Under the pieces are notes generated by a model. It saw only the letters and a list, made by a program, of their open reading frames with translations, made no database searches and had not been told where the DNA came from. Shown here piece by piece: positions 10,813 through 24,257 of a DNA stretch of 64,000 nt; the stretch's first letter is position 1; every line of letters starts with the position of its first letter. Origin of the DNA: Isochrysis galbana (Eukaryota; Haptophyta; Isochrysidales; Isochrysidaceae); the NCBI GenBank assembly GCA_018136815.1, contig CM030932.1, positions 3,522,614 to 3,586,613 on the forward strand. The letters are read 5' to 3'. A program made the translations under genes and the position numbers.

Positions 10813-11400
10813 GCTAGAGCGTGCGCACGCGTGACGGAGGGGGGCGAGGGGGGGCGAATCGCACCATTTCTTGACGAAGATTTTCGTAGTGGCAGGTGCC
10901 CCCCCCTGGAGGATTTCTATTGGGCATCGCGCCACGGTCAAAAAATGCAGCCCAACCCTTACTATTCGTAAAGAAGCCACTGTGTTGACCACCCTATCCC
11001 TATAAAGTAGGTACTAGTGGAAGGAAACCAAAGTATGTAGTAGGAGTTGGCTGTGTACGGAGTAAAGTAGGTAGAAAGAAGGGAACTAAAGTAGGAGAGA
11101 GTAAAGAGTAAAGTTGTTTGACCTTGGCGTGGTTTTGTTGTATAGGTGTGAGATCTACTCCCAGTGAGAAGAGGGGGAGTAGGGGAACGTCGTCGGAGCT
11201 CCGTTTGTTGTCTCGCGAGCGCGCTAACATCATGATGTTTCCATGTTTCCAATGGTCTACACGATATTGCTATCACTCACTGGGCCCTCCTGGGTTAGGG
11301 CCAAACAAAAGTACTTAGTACTTTCGTTTGCCCGCGATGCGGAGGGATCCGTCTGTCGACGGAGATAGAAGGTAGAAGAGACCCCCGCCCCAAAAACAAA
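10813..11400. other. No recognisable gene
   Basis: Contains repeated AAAGTAGG/GTAGTAGG words (11000-11110). No family resemblance in any frame. Confidence 0.35.
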
Positions 11401-11454
11401 AAGAGGGGGGGGAGGGGGGGAGGGGGGGGATGAAGCGCGATGAGAGAGGCGCGC

Positions 11455-13200
<1,746 letters not shown>

Positions 13201-13640
13201 GACGGAGCGGGTAAGAAGTCGAGCAAGGATTGCCGCGAGCTACGCATCGCCACCTCGGGGTCGTATAGCATACGGGCCGCCATCGAGAGCCTGCGGGTCG
13301 ATGGCGCAGGCTCCTTCTCGCAGAACGGTGCGGCGCAGACCTGTGCGGTGGGGAGACGTGAAGCGCGCGGTGTGGAAAGGGCTGTGGGGGGGGGGGGGGG
13401 GGAGGCGAGTGAGAGGCCCGGGGGGGGGGGGGGGGGGGGGAGTAGGCGGCAAGCTCCTGGCGCATTTCTGCTCTGACCGGGCACCGAGGGCGTTGGACAC
13501 GGGAGGGCGCGCCGATCCTTGCGCACACCACGCGGAGAGCCCTCCTGCCACCCCTTCTGCGAGACTGCAGCTCACCGCTGAACCACCCCCCGATCTCAAA
13601 CTGCCCAGGTCGTGTGCGAGCTGCTGTCTTCGTCCCGACC

Positions 13641-14879
13641 ATGTCAACGACCATCCAGTTCCACGCCGAAGCTCCCAAGAAGTCGGGGCCATACGGTGGC
13701 CGCGCCTCGTGCGTCCACACGCTTCAGATGTTCTCTGCTGAGGACACCAAGTTCATTCTCGACGACGCCAAGCAGATCGGCACCTCCATCGGCTGGAGTG
13801 ATCGCGGTGTGAGCCTGCCCACACAGGACGTACTCGTGCAGAATCTTTCGCAGGAGAGCCAGGATATGGTGCACAAGGCCATCCGCGAGAAGCTCCTCCC
13901 ATTTGCTCGGCGTCAGTACCCGCATCTCACCGCTGCCTTTGATAAGCAGCCATATCCAAGGCCCGGGAACCTGTTTATTGTGCGATACTCGGCCTCCTCA
14001 CAGCGACCGGGTGGCCGCGGTCTCAAGCTGCACAAGGACGAGACGGCCCTCACCTTCAACCTTTGCCTCTCGCATGAGGTGCACTCCTTCAAGCTCCCGC
14101 TGATCTAGCTGGAATGCAGCCGTGCCGCCGCTGCCACGCGCGGCGACCGCTGGACGCACCTCCATTCACCAGCGGCCCCCCTTCCCCTATAGGATGAGTT
14201 TAGTGGCGGCGGAACCTATTTCCCCGCGGTGTCGAGCGACGTGGACGGCATCCTCATCCGGCCAAAGGGCGGCTATTGCCTCATGCACGACGGCAATATA
14301 AAGCACGCAGGCAACGAGGTGCGGACGGGCGACCGCTTCATCCTGGTCGGCTTCTACAATGCCGACGGACGAGACCGCGCAGGCGAGGAGGAATTTTTCG
14401 GCCCGGCTGCGCGCGAGGACGCGCGGCTGCGAGCGCAGCCGCCCCCGCCCGTGCAGACCATCTACTTCACCACTGCCGTCGCGGCGCAGCGCGCCAACTC
14501 TGTCCGTGGCTCCAGCGGCTTCGTGCCGGTCGAGGTGGCGGTCGGTGCAGACGGCAACGCGGGGACAGCGCCACAGCCGGGTGGGAGGGACCACGAGCAA
14601 GGGCCACCGCCACCGCGCGGCATCGCGGCAGCCGCCAGCTGCTCCACCGGCGGCGGGGGTGGCTGGCGTGGCGGCCAGTGTGGGATTGGCAGTGACTGCG
14701 AGGACGAGACGACCAGTCTGCGTGACAACCTCGAGGGTCAAGAAGGCGCGTACTGGCGATCTCGAGACCTGCCTACGAAGATGCAGCCGCGGGGCGCATC
14801 GCCGGCGACGTGCATGCCGACGTGGATGCAAGTGCTACAGGGCCGCTGGCGCCCGTCATCGACCGCGCTCGCCAAGTGA
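13641..14879 (+). CDS. 2OG-Fe(II) oxygenase, prolyl 4-hydroxylase type
   Basis: Two exons, 13641-14078 and 14193-14879, with a 114-bp GT-AG intron whose removal keeps frame; predicted 374 aa. The P4H-type catalytic core is visible: the iron-binding HxD is H131-K-D133 (LHKDETALTFNLCLS). After the intron follow DEFSGGGTYF, the distal iron-binding His in the segment LMHDGNIKHAG (H184), and the 2-oxoglutarate-binding Arg in GDRFILVGFY (R194). Such enzymes hydroxylate a protein side chain or small substrate using Fe(II), O2 and 2-oxoglutarate; the substrate here cannot be read. The start is the first ATG in frame (MSTTIQF); upstream the frame opens only with GTG. The 170-residue C-terminal tail (Gly/Pro/Arg-rich) is not part of the domain and its last part could be mis-spliced in my model. 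No signal peptide, so cytosolic or nuclear is more likely than secretory. Confidence 0.85.
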
Positions 14880-16574
14880 CCGCGCCGCCGCGAGAGCCCT
14901 AGCGCGTTCGGGCGTGGACGGCCGTCGGAAGGTGCCGCATCCGTCTTCCCGGTGGTGTTGCCCAGGCGCAATTAGTCTCGTTAGTGCGTCCTAGCGTAGA
15001 ATTGTCGCTAGCTTCCGAGGCGCGCGTGCCCCAACGCGGCGCGCGCCTCATGCTCAGGCCGCAGCATTGAACGAGTTGTTGAGAAGGAGAAGCACCACGA
15101 AGTGCAAGAGAATGCCTTGCACTCGCCACGGCGACGCATTTGTGCGCCTGCAACGAGTCCGCTTCTTGCCCGTGGGATGCGCGATGGCTGCCGTTGCTGT
15201 CGCCGCCACCGATGAGTTTTGGGGCGGTGACGACGTGGATTGAGGTTCATCGGCAGCTGGTCGGCCCTTGGATTGGATTGCGAGCAGGCGCTGATGCGCC
15301 ATGTGGTGCATCATCGCTGGGCAATGGCGGAAGGGGGGGCGCGCGGCGACGGCGTGCACACCTACGCTGTGCGCGGAGCTCGAGACCGATAGGGGCGTCT
15401 CGCTCATCCTCGACCAGCAGCACGCGGAGTCAGCCGTCTGCAGATGATTTCTCCTCTATCCTTTGGCGCGCAGTTCTCCATCACGCAAACTGTCGTCTGA
15501 GGGATGAGTAGAACGTGATGTGCCGCCGCCGCAGCTGGGGTCGGCGCCAGGCCACCTGCGTTGTGTGCGCATTACCCCATGAGGCCGAGAGAATTCTTGC
15601 TAATCGAGAGTGTGCGAGGGATCGTGATACTTGTCGTTGTATGCTGTATGCTTTGCTTGAGTAGGGGCGGGAGCGGGAGTAGAGGAGGAAGGTGGTGGTG
15701 AGCCACGATGGAGATAGAGATGGTAGGCGATCCTGTACTTTTCTAAGATTCTTAGCTGATACGTGGCGCGGCGCTATGAGAAACAGCTCATATCTCATAT
15801 GCGGAACTTACTTTATAGTTGCGGTTGCGCCATGAAGTGCGCCGCCGGGCCCGCTCCTCGCTCCTTCGGGCCCCCGCCGGCCCGAGGGCGCCCCCCAGTA
15901 CCAATGGAGCTGTCGGCTGGATAAAGGGAGCCGCACCACGCCGCACGCTCTACCCCTAGAGCGTGCCTACTTTCCCGCGCCCTGCCTCCCTTCCCTCTCC
16001 CGCAGCGCGTTCTATCTTTAGAGCGTGTCTCCCGTCCCCCACACCCCGCTCCGCTCCCTTCTCCTCCCGCCCCGAGTTCCCGCGCGTACGACTCGCGCAG
16101 CCGAGATCCCTTCCTTCCGCCTCCCGTTCTCTCACGTTTTCGCGGCGTTCCCTTGTTCCCTTGGCCAGAGAGGGTCGGAGAGTCTCCCGCGTTCGCCGGT
16201 TCCCCTCCATTCCTCCAGCGCCCGCCCCCTTCCCGTTACATTAGTTTCCCCCTTGTTCCAATAGTTTCCCAGTGGGAGTGGATTCCCGTCGCCCTGTGTT
16301 CATATTCCTCGTCCTCTTCTGCTTCCCGCGACCATCGCTAGGACGCCCCGCTTGTGTCACCCCTCTGCCTCCCCGTCTGCTCTTGCTCGTCATGCCGGGC
16401 CATGGTTCGCCTGCGCCGTCCCGTGTGCCGTGTGCTCCCTTCCCGTGCTGCTTCCAGTCGTTCGTCGTTCGTCCCGTTCCTCCCGCCCCGCGCTTCATAC
16501 ATCCCATGTTACAGACCCACGACCACAACCTCACACAGACCCACCACAGCTATTCCACAGCCCACCACAGGCTC
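14880..16574. other. Long stretch without a recognised gene
   Basis: Several frames of 80-120 codons exist (for example 15054-15407 minus, 15140-15511 plus). None shows a known motif or a clear advantage over its overlapping frames. 16025-16500 is C/T-rich and resembles leader or promoter DNA. An unidentified spliced gene near 15000-15500 cannot be excluded. Confidence 0.3.
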
Positions 16575-16835
16575 CTAGATGGGAAATACGGTGCAGGGGC
16601 CTGAAAATACAAATGCAGCCAAATACATATAGTAGTACTATGTACTATGTATTTGGCCTCCGGCCAAATACCCCAAATACATTTGAAATTATACAGCATT
16701 CGATCGAGGCCTACAACCCAGGACGCGCTTCAAATATCAAATACAGTGTATTTGGCCTCTGGCCAAATCCGAATACGGTAAATTCGTATTTCCCATTTCC
16801 ATTTCCCATTTCCATTTCCGCCATTTCCCATCTAG
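16575..16835. mobile_element. Small inverted-repeat element (MITE-like)
   Basis: CTAGATGGGAAAT at 16575-16587 is repeated exactly in inverted orientation at 16823-16835, bounding 261 AT-richer bases. Inside are two GTATTTGGCC-TC(C/T)-GGCCAAAT palindromes (about 16649 and 16750) and several CATTTCC words. No clean target duplication was found and there is no coding capacity. MITE is the simplest reading. Confidence 0.5.
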
Positions 16836-17329
16836 GGAGTGCCTGCACCCACCTGACCTGCCACCTGCATCTGCGTCAGCCTCAGCCCGCATCCCGCATC
16901 ACAGCCTCCTTTCATCGCCCTACCGACCACCATCTACCCACCACCACCCCCAGTTCGCCTCTCCCTGTGTTTTGTGGAGGTGGAGCGGGAAAAGGGTCAA
17001 AGGGTTAGAAGCCAAAGTTAACAAAAGTAAAAGGTAAAGGAAAAGGAGGGAGCGGTTCAACTTCTACCCCACAAGACCCCTACCCATCGAATACTTTATT
17101 ATACTAGAAGATACTACCACTAGATGAAAAGCTGACTGCTTCCATTGCGAGAGAGACGGACGCCGAGAGTGAGAGCGACCGAGGAGCACCCTACAGAGGG
17201 GGAAGAAACTGGAGAATTATGAAAGAAAGTAATGAGGAGACCCCAACAGAAACAGAAGAAAGCTCTGTCTTCTCTGGAGAATAAAGTACGGAAGTACTTC
17301 TTGTGCTCCGGGCGGAAGAGGAGAGGAGA

Positions 17330-17414
17330 GGGAAGGAAGAGAGGAGGGAAAACGGATAGAAGAGAGAAAGAGAGCAGAGAGAACAGAGAGAACAGAGAGA
17401 AGAGGAGGAGTGGG

Positions 17415-17483
<69 letters not shown>

Positions 17484-17514
17484 AGGGAGGGAGGGAGGGA
17501 GGGAGGGAGGGAGG
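17330..17514 (+). repeat. GA/GGGA microsatellite
   Basis: (GA)n from about 17405 to 17476 followed by (GGGA)n to 17514. It ends eight bases before the ATG of the ankyrin gene, so it lies in that gene's leader or promoter, as at 6000-6196. Confidence 0.85.
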
Positions 17515-17521
17515 GGCTGGC

Positions 17522-19127
17522 ATGCCGTGGTCTGATTTCGCTCCCAAGGCAGACGCACCGCGCGAGGCCCACCTGGTGGCAGCACTCTTCACTGCATGTG
17601 AGGAGGGAGATTCTGAGAGGGTCTACCTTGTACTCAAGGACTGCACAAAGGAAGGGTGAGCGCTGGGTATTCCTTCCCCCCTTCTTCCCCCTTCTCCTTC
17701 CCCCTTCCCCCTCCCAGTTCTCCCTTCACCTCTCCCTCCCCCTCTCCCTCCGCCTCCACTCCCACTCCCCCTTCCCCCCCCCCCCTTCTCCCTCTGTCCC
17801 TTCCTCCCCTCCCTCCCCGCTTCCCTCTCTCTTCCTCCCTCCCTCTCTCCCTCCCTCTCTCTCTCCCTCTCCCTCCCTCCCTCTTCCCCGCCCCTTCCCC
17901 TCCCTCCCCCCGCTCTCCTCCACCCTCCCCCTCCAGTCCCTCTTGCTCCCTTTTGCTCACTCGCCCCCCACCCCTTCTCCCTCTCTCTCCTCCCACTCTC
18001 CCCTCCCTCCCACTCTCCCACTCCCCCATTTCCTCCCCTTTGCTTGCTCTTATCCTCGCTCCATCTCCCTTGTCGCCGTCGTTGGGCGAGGCGTCTCCCA
18101 TTTATCACGTGCTTCACCCATACCCCATTCCTGCCTTCCTGCCCCCTTGCGCCCCCTCTCATTCTGACCAGATCCCTCCATCTCCTGAACCATCATGCTC
18201 ATCCCCCCGCCTGCCGGCTACGTCGCTTCTGAAAGGTATAATCTGGACGAAGTAATCAACGCGACAACGGAAGACGGGGCCACCCCGCTCTTCTATGCGG
18301 CTAAGGGGGGCCACCTCGAGGCTGTCAATGTGCTCCTTCACACAGGGCATGCGATCGTGAACAAAGGGACCAAGGCTGGATTCACGCCCATGTGGATGGC
18401 GGCGCTCCGGGGCAAGCACGAGGTACTGCAGGTGCTGCTCCATCAGTATGGGATCATGGTGGACCAGCCCGCCAAGGATGGCAGGACGGCGCTCTATGCT
18501 GCGTGTGAGTCGGGCAATGTGCACTGTGTCGAGCTCCTCCTCAAGTCGGGCGCCAAGCCGGACCACTCCAGGCGTAGGTGCGCGCCTTAGGAGGCGGACG
18601 GGGGAGGCAAAGATGGTAGGGAGAGGGTGGATTTTGAGGCGTGGAGCGGCGGGGCTTCCGCTGGCTGCGAGCGCAAGCGTTGCCCGAGTGGGCTTTCCCA
18701 CGTACGTGCACCACCGCCGAGCACGCACCCGCCCTGCTCGCCTGCCCACCGAGCGCCGTCCCCGCTTTGCCCCGCAGACCGGACAACTCGTCGCCACTCA
18801 CAGTGGCTGCCTACTTGGGGCATGTTGAGATCGTCAACATGCTCCTCGAGGCTGGGGCCAAACTGATGCACAAGGATGAGGACGGGAGCGCGCTGGACAA
18901 CGCGCGACGACAGGGTCACGAGGAGGTGCGCGCCGTGCGCATAGCTGCACAGCGGCGGACGGCAGCGCGTCGGACGATGTGATTGACATGTGCCCCGCCC
19001 CGCCCTGCCGCTCTAGGTCGTCAAGGTGCTGCTGAAAAAAATGAAGCAGGTTGGCCTCACGGAGGAAGATCTGAATGACGACATGGTCGTGTACGCACGT
19101 TCAGACGACGCCACGCAAGACCTGTGA
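17522..19127 (+). CDS. Ankyrin-repeat protein, four exons
   Basis: Exons 17522-17655, 18236-18577, 18778-18925 and 19017-19127; all three introns are GT-AG and phases agree, giving 244 aa. The first exon encodes a helical leader (MPWSDFAPKADAPREAHLVA). Exons 2-3 carry four or five ankyrin repeats with the usual G-x-TPL-x-AA-x-x-G-H/N-x-x-V-x-x-L-L pattern (GATPLFYAAKGGHLEAVNVL; GRTALYAACESGNVHCVELL; SPLTVAAYLGHVEIVNMLLE). The last exon is a short Lys/Asp-rich tail. Ankyrin stacks mediate protein binding; the partner cannot be inferred. The first intron (580 bp) is almost pure C/T. Frames running through it are artefacts. Confidence 0.82.
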
Positions 19128-20069
19128 CATGGCTCCTCAGGAGCGCCGCTGGATCTGCTATGGCGGCCCCTGAGCGTTGCTGGATCCGCCTGTGCGGCCA
19201 CTTTGCCTCGATGTGGACCTGGGGGCCGGGGCGAGGCCAGGGCGAGCGGCCGGGGCCGAGCGAGGCGGCGCCTCCGCGATCAACCTGCTTCACCGCACCG
19301 TAGACTCGGTCACAACGGCGCCCATGGCTCCCGAGAGCGATACGCCAGGTCCGGGGCCGCCTCGCCGATGTAGGAATATCCTCGGTGTTGAGTCTAGAGA
19401 GGGGGGGTGGGGCAATGGGTGCACCACCACTGCCCGCCCGTCAAGCTGGCCCGTCCCCCAAGGTGTTAGCCAGTAAGCGGGGCGCAGTGCAGCAAAGAGT
19501 GCCTCCTTAATCAGATTTTGCGTGATCGGTTGATGGGTCGCGTTCGCTGACCGACTTCGCCTTGGGCCGATTACCTGATCCATTCACTGTTACTGGTTGC
19601 CGCGCTTGCTGGGTGCTGCTTTTGCAAGGACTCATGAAAACACCGTGTCTGTGTGGAAATGAACTGGAGCTCTGCCGTGGGACTGTCGGGTCAAGATCGG
19701 CAGTCATATGCATGGCAGCAGCACGTGAAAGTGCCCGTGCGCGCTCACAACGGTAGCGGGCCAAGCTCGAGTTGCTACCGCGTCGAGTGGTGTGAGTGTA
19801 GGTGTACGATAGGATTGTGCCTTGCCCATTTGCAGCCTAGCAACCGGTGATGCGACTGGTCACAACACGCAGTGCGCGCAAATAGCAAGATCTGAGTACT
19901 CCCGAGTATGAACGCCAATAGCTGATGCGCAGCTCATGATGCGACCGCGAGCGGGTCCTCCCTCTCTCTCTTCCCCTCTCTCCCCTTGCCCCCCCCCCCC
20001 AACCCCCCAAACCCCCCCCCAAAAAAAGAAAGGCAAAAAAAGAAAACACACCCCGACTGCCCTACTGAG
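19128..20069. other. No recognisable gene
   Basis: 3' flank of the ankyrin gene and upstream region of the glucuronokinase gene. 19980-20045 is a C-rich then A-rich run. No supported feature. Confidence 0.35.
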
Positions 20070-21814
20070 ATGCCGCCCTCCTCCCTCTGCCGCCATGCCT
20101 ACGCTCGCGTGGGGCTGATGGGCAACCCGAGCGACGGCTTTGGCGGCAAGACCCTGTCCTTCTCCCTCTCCAACTTCTTCTCGACCGTACGGATCCACCC
20201 TTCCGAGACCATCGCCTTTGTCCCCAACGCACTCTGCGATTCTCTCGGCGGATTCTCTTCTCTCTCGGAGCTTCACAGTAAGCTGGCGAGGGACGGCTAC
20301 CAGGGAGGCCTTGTCCTTCTACAGGCGACTGTCAAGAGATTCTTCGAGCACTGCCAGAGCCACAAGATTGCGCTCGCCCAGCGCAACTTCACGCTCAGCT
20401 ACGAGACAAACATCCCGAGGCAGGTCGGCCTCGCGGGCTCCTCTGCCATTATCACCGCAACCCTCCACTGCCTGCTCGACTTTTACGAGCTGGGAGAGCA
20501 GGCGATGCCCAAGCCGATGCGGCCCACCTTTGTGCTCAGCGTCGAGGTGGGCGAGCTGGGAATCACCGCCGGGCTGCAGGTGCGAAGCCTCCGGTCCGGT
20601 GCGAGGAGGTTGCAGGTCTGGCTGCGCCCCACAGCGGGGGACCGCCTCTCACGCGAGACCTGCGGGTTGGGCGTCCGCAGGACCGCGTGATCCAAACCTA
20701 CGAAGGCTGCATGTACATGGACTTCCGGACGGACCTGCTCGAGGAGCGCGGCTACGGGGAGTACGAACGCTTGCCCACGTCCCTACTGCCGCCCTTGTGG
20801 CTGGCGTTCGTCAAGGTGATGGCTGTCGCAAAAACGCACGCACAATCTGAGGACGGCACGCGTGGTGGTGCTCAGGCGGCCACGCCCGCCCATGCTGAAC
20901 GGCACTGATGGCTGCCCTTGCCCGTGTCAGGAGCCAACCGATTCTGGCAAGATCCATTCGGACGTCAAGGCGAGGGCCTCGCACACTCTCCGCTCATGTG
21001 GGAGCGGACTTCCCGCTCTACCCGTGTGCCACATTCACGCCGCACTAAGGTGGGCCTGATGTCTCTCCTCGGTGACGCATGTGCTGATGCTTCCATTCCG
21101 GGCTTGCAGGCACGATGGCTGAGAGGTGAGCCAGACGTGGTAGACGCCATGAAGAAGTTTGCTCAATTCACGGACGGTGCGTTCGAGCTTAGGCAGCGTT
21201 GATACCCCCACTGCATGCCTGCTTGGGCCAGAGCACCAACTAAAATGGGTCGCGCCTGAATGCTGCGATGGATCCTCCTCTCCGTCGCACGCACTTCATC
21301 TACACGCTTCCATGAGAACTATCGATCGCCTCCTTGCTGCAGAGGCTCGCGACGCTTTGTTGGCCAAAAACTATGCTGCGCTCGCAGACCTGATGCGAGA
21401 AAATTTCAAGGTCAAGCCTCTTGCTCCAGAGCCTGCGCAGCTCGTGCACCCCGTACAGGCCATGGAGCGTCGCGCTCCACCGCCGGTGGCGGCCTATCCC
21501 GGGCGAGGGATGCGAGAGGTGTCGATCCCGGCGCGTCCCCAAGAGGCCCTGACCACGGCCTTGCTCCCCCCCCCCCCCCCGTCACACAGCTTCGACGAAC
21601 CATTTACGGCGATGCGTGCCTCGGTGCAGACAACATCCGCATGGTGGAGATTGCAGCCTCGCTAGGTGCTGCCGCCAAGTTTTCGGGATCTGGTGGAGCA
21701 ATCGTGGGCATGAGCGATGGCGAAGAGCACGAGAGACGCCTCGAGGCACGATTTGCTGCAGAGGGCTTCGGATTCATCCGGCTCACGCCTCATGAACCGT
21801 CTTCGGAACGATGA
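20070..21814 (+). CDS. GLCAK: Glucuronokinase (GHMP kinase family)
   Basis: Six exons: 20070-20579, 20681-20815, 20931-20969, 21110-21197, 21343-21410, 21590-21814; phases close perfectly to 354 aa, near the ~360 aa of plant glucuronokinases. The enzyme phosphorylates D-glucuronate to glucuronate-1-phosphate with ATP, feeding the inositol-oxygenation route to UDP-glucuronate. Visible hallmarks: N-terminal AYARVGLMGNPSDGFGGKT (residues 10-28); the GHMP ATP-binding loop IPRQVGLAGSSAI (GLAGSSAI at 120-127); YEGCMYMDF at the start of exon 2; EPTDSGKIHSDVK, which is all of exon 3; and C-terminal GAAAKFSGSGGAIVG, the family's third motif. The intron after exon 3 uses a GC donor (AAG|GCGAGG) with a normal AG acceptor. 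The others are GT-AG. The start is the first ATG of a frame that opens further upstream only through C-rich sequence. Expected in the cytosol. Confidence 0.93.
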
Positions 21815-22972
21815 AATCAATTTTGGGTCCTGCGGCGACGCCATCCGATTACATGTTCGTGCCCAACTACACAGTCCTCCCCACAGTGTACATACCGATC
21901 ACGACCCCCCTAGACATCGTTGTCGCCGGCCAAGGGGCTGGATGTTGGAAGGGTGGGAGATAGGGCCTCCTGCCGCTCATGCCTTCCTGCAGTCTCCATT
22001 AAGCCCCTCGCGGTCCGCGCGAATGGCCCCAGCGGGGAGGGGGGGGGGGGGGGGGGGGGGAGCCACCGATAGCACTTGCTGGTGGTGGCTCCAACGCCTC
22101 TGCGCACAGAAATCTGAAAGACATGCGGAAATCGCGTCAACTTTTTGTACTTTAATCTCAATGTTTTTACTTGGTCAATTTTTCCCATAGAAGTTAAAAT
22201 AGTTGTTTGACTGAGAAAATCGAGCTGAGGTAAGTGAGAACAGGTGCAGTGCAGGCGCTAGTTTGCAGGCGAACAACCGAACGCCGCAAGAGTGCGGCGG
22301 CGAGAAGGACAAGGACAGTATTCAGAAGGCCAAAGGCATCGACGACGGCTCCTCCAACGAGAGAAAGACGAGGGCTATGTGGTATGTGGCGCACTTGTCA
22401 CGCTTGCGTTTAGGCCGTATGCGGCCCACAAGAAGAAATCCATCAGGTCTGCCCCAACAGCCCGCCCCTTGCGCGCTTGACTGCCATCGTCGTACATGTA
22501 CATGTGGGTCCAACCCCGGAAACCGAGGACGATAACACGATAACATGGTGCCAAGTGCGGGGGGGGAGGCGAGCCACTCACGAGAAATTTGATTTTCATT
22601 TTTACGTGAAAGATCAGAACTACTTGTAGGGATGGCGATGGCGGCCGTCGCTGTGTGATTGCCTGCCTGCCAGAGGACAGCGCGGCCGCCACAACCATTT
22701 CTGGCGATGCCCACAGGTGAGAAAGTTGCCCCTACCATCTGCCATCTGCCATCCGTGCGGGACCGCTTGCTGCGATGGATTCACGAACGCTCCGGCTCTT
22801 GACACCCCATGGCCCATGGTCCCCCTATCCCAATCGCTCGTGCTGAGTCTGCGCTCGCGCTGGAATCGTCTGGTCTTGTGACTCGATGCGAATTTTCAGA
22901 GGTATGCCGCGCGCATAGGGCCCTACCTAGATATGGTTAATGGTTAATACAAGTCCACATGCACATGCACAT
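21815..22972. other. No recognisable gene
   Basis: Contains a G-run at 22038-22062 and an AT-rich patch at 22130-22210. The motif TAGAAGTTAAAA...TGTTTGAC near 22183 weakly resembles the right end of the TIR element ending at 58304. No coding feature is supported. Confidence 0.35.
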
Positions 22973-22980
22973 GCACGAGC

Positions 22981-23861
22981 TAGGGGTAGGCCATAATATG
23001 AACATATCGTACTACATATTTGGGTACGATTCTGGCAAACTGATTTGTCGACATATTTACTACATATTTGGGTGGCACGGGCCCGGGCGCCGGTACATAT
23101 TTGGGCGGGAGCTAGCGGGATAAGGGGGGGGGGCGGGGGGGGGCGCGGGGGGGGGGCGCGGGGGGGCGAGGAGCGAGCGAGAGAGCATGCCAGGCGAGGC
23201 TCGAGGCTCTCCCCCGGCTTGCCGGCTTGCGCTGCCACGCCGGCCCGCGCGTCACGAATGCATTCATGACATGCCACTCCGCCCCACCCTCGCCTTCAGG
23301 TGCCAGCAAGTGTCGTCGCTCGGGCCGCGCCACGTCGTCCAGTCGTCCAGGAACAGCGCAAGCAGTTCCCCGGCGCGCGCGCCGGAGGGCTTCAAATCAT
23401 TCTCTGTTCCCAACTTGGGCCATGGCTGCTAGGAGTTTCATGTCTCTCTCTCCTAATTCGGCATCGTGTTTTCCTTGCTTTCATGCCTTTTCTCATCTGA
23501 TCAGTCCACTGGTCCACTACTTTGGCCGATCAGGTGCAGTCGTCTGTCATGTTGCATTACAATAGCAACAAACGTGAAAATGAGCGCTGCATGTGAGAGC
23601 GTGAAACGTGAGAGCACCCTTGGCTATGAAATGTGCAGTAAAACATAATATGCGTATGCTAGTTAGTAACACTCACTATCACTATATCCATATACGCTAC
23701 GACTAATGACTATGACTATCGTGCCTATCTACCGCGGCGACGGGCGACGGGCGCATTTCTACATATTTTCTACATATTTGGGTGAGAGCCTCGCATATAT
23801 TAACGACATATCGTGACGACATATTTGGGCACTTTTTTCTACATATTATGGCCTACCCCTA
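22981..23861. mobile_element. Non-autonomous hAT-like transposon
   Basis: Bounded by perfect 20-base inverted repeats TAGGGGTAGGCCATAATATG (22981-23000) and its complement (23842-23861). It is flanked by 8-base direct repeats GCACGAGC at 22973-22980 and 23862-23869. An 8-bp duplication and a YARNG-type terminus (TAGGG) are the hAT hallmarks. Inside, near both ends, are ACATATTTGGG(T/C) subterminal repeats at about 23033, 23072, 23094, 23771 and 23819, all in the same orientation. The 881-bp interior has no transposase, so it would rely on one from elsewhere. Confidence 0.88.
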
Positions 23862-23869
23862 GCACGAGC

Positions 23870-24257
23870 GAGAGAACCAATAAATTCACCGACTCGAGAT
23901 CTTCCTGTTTTGCGGACAAAGGTCACGTATTACGGGGACAAATGGTCTAACGGGCATGGAAAAAGCCCGCAGAAATGAGGGAGAGAAGTCCGCCAGCCGT
24001 CAGGGAGAGAACTCTCGGCTTACCGGCCGGCTGGACCGCGCCCGCAGCTCTCGGTGCCCCCGCCCCCCCCCCCCCTTCATGTTTATGTGAAAGTTTATTA
24101 AGTGTTCCACACTAAGCGTATCCAACAGCCAACAGCCAACAGCTGCGACTTCCGTAGAAAACCTGAGCGGCTTCCCCCTTCCAAGAGAATCATAGGTGGT
24201 GTCTACGCAAAGTCTTCTTGCAGAGCCCAGAACTGTTTGACACAAAAGATGGAGATG
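23870..24257. other. Flank, nothing recognised
   Basis: Between the hAT-like element and the 5' truncation point of LINE-a copy A. It includes a C-run and the direct repeat CAACAGC near 24126-24142. Confidence 0.35.

Noticed and set aside
15054-15511. Candidate coding frames on both strands
   Set aside because: No motif, no better composition than the opposite strand, and no convincing splice framework.
17656-18235. Ser/Pro/Leu-rich frames of up to 310 codons
   Set aside because: This is the C/T-rich first intron of the ankyrin gene.
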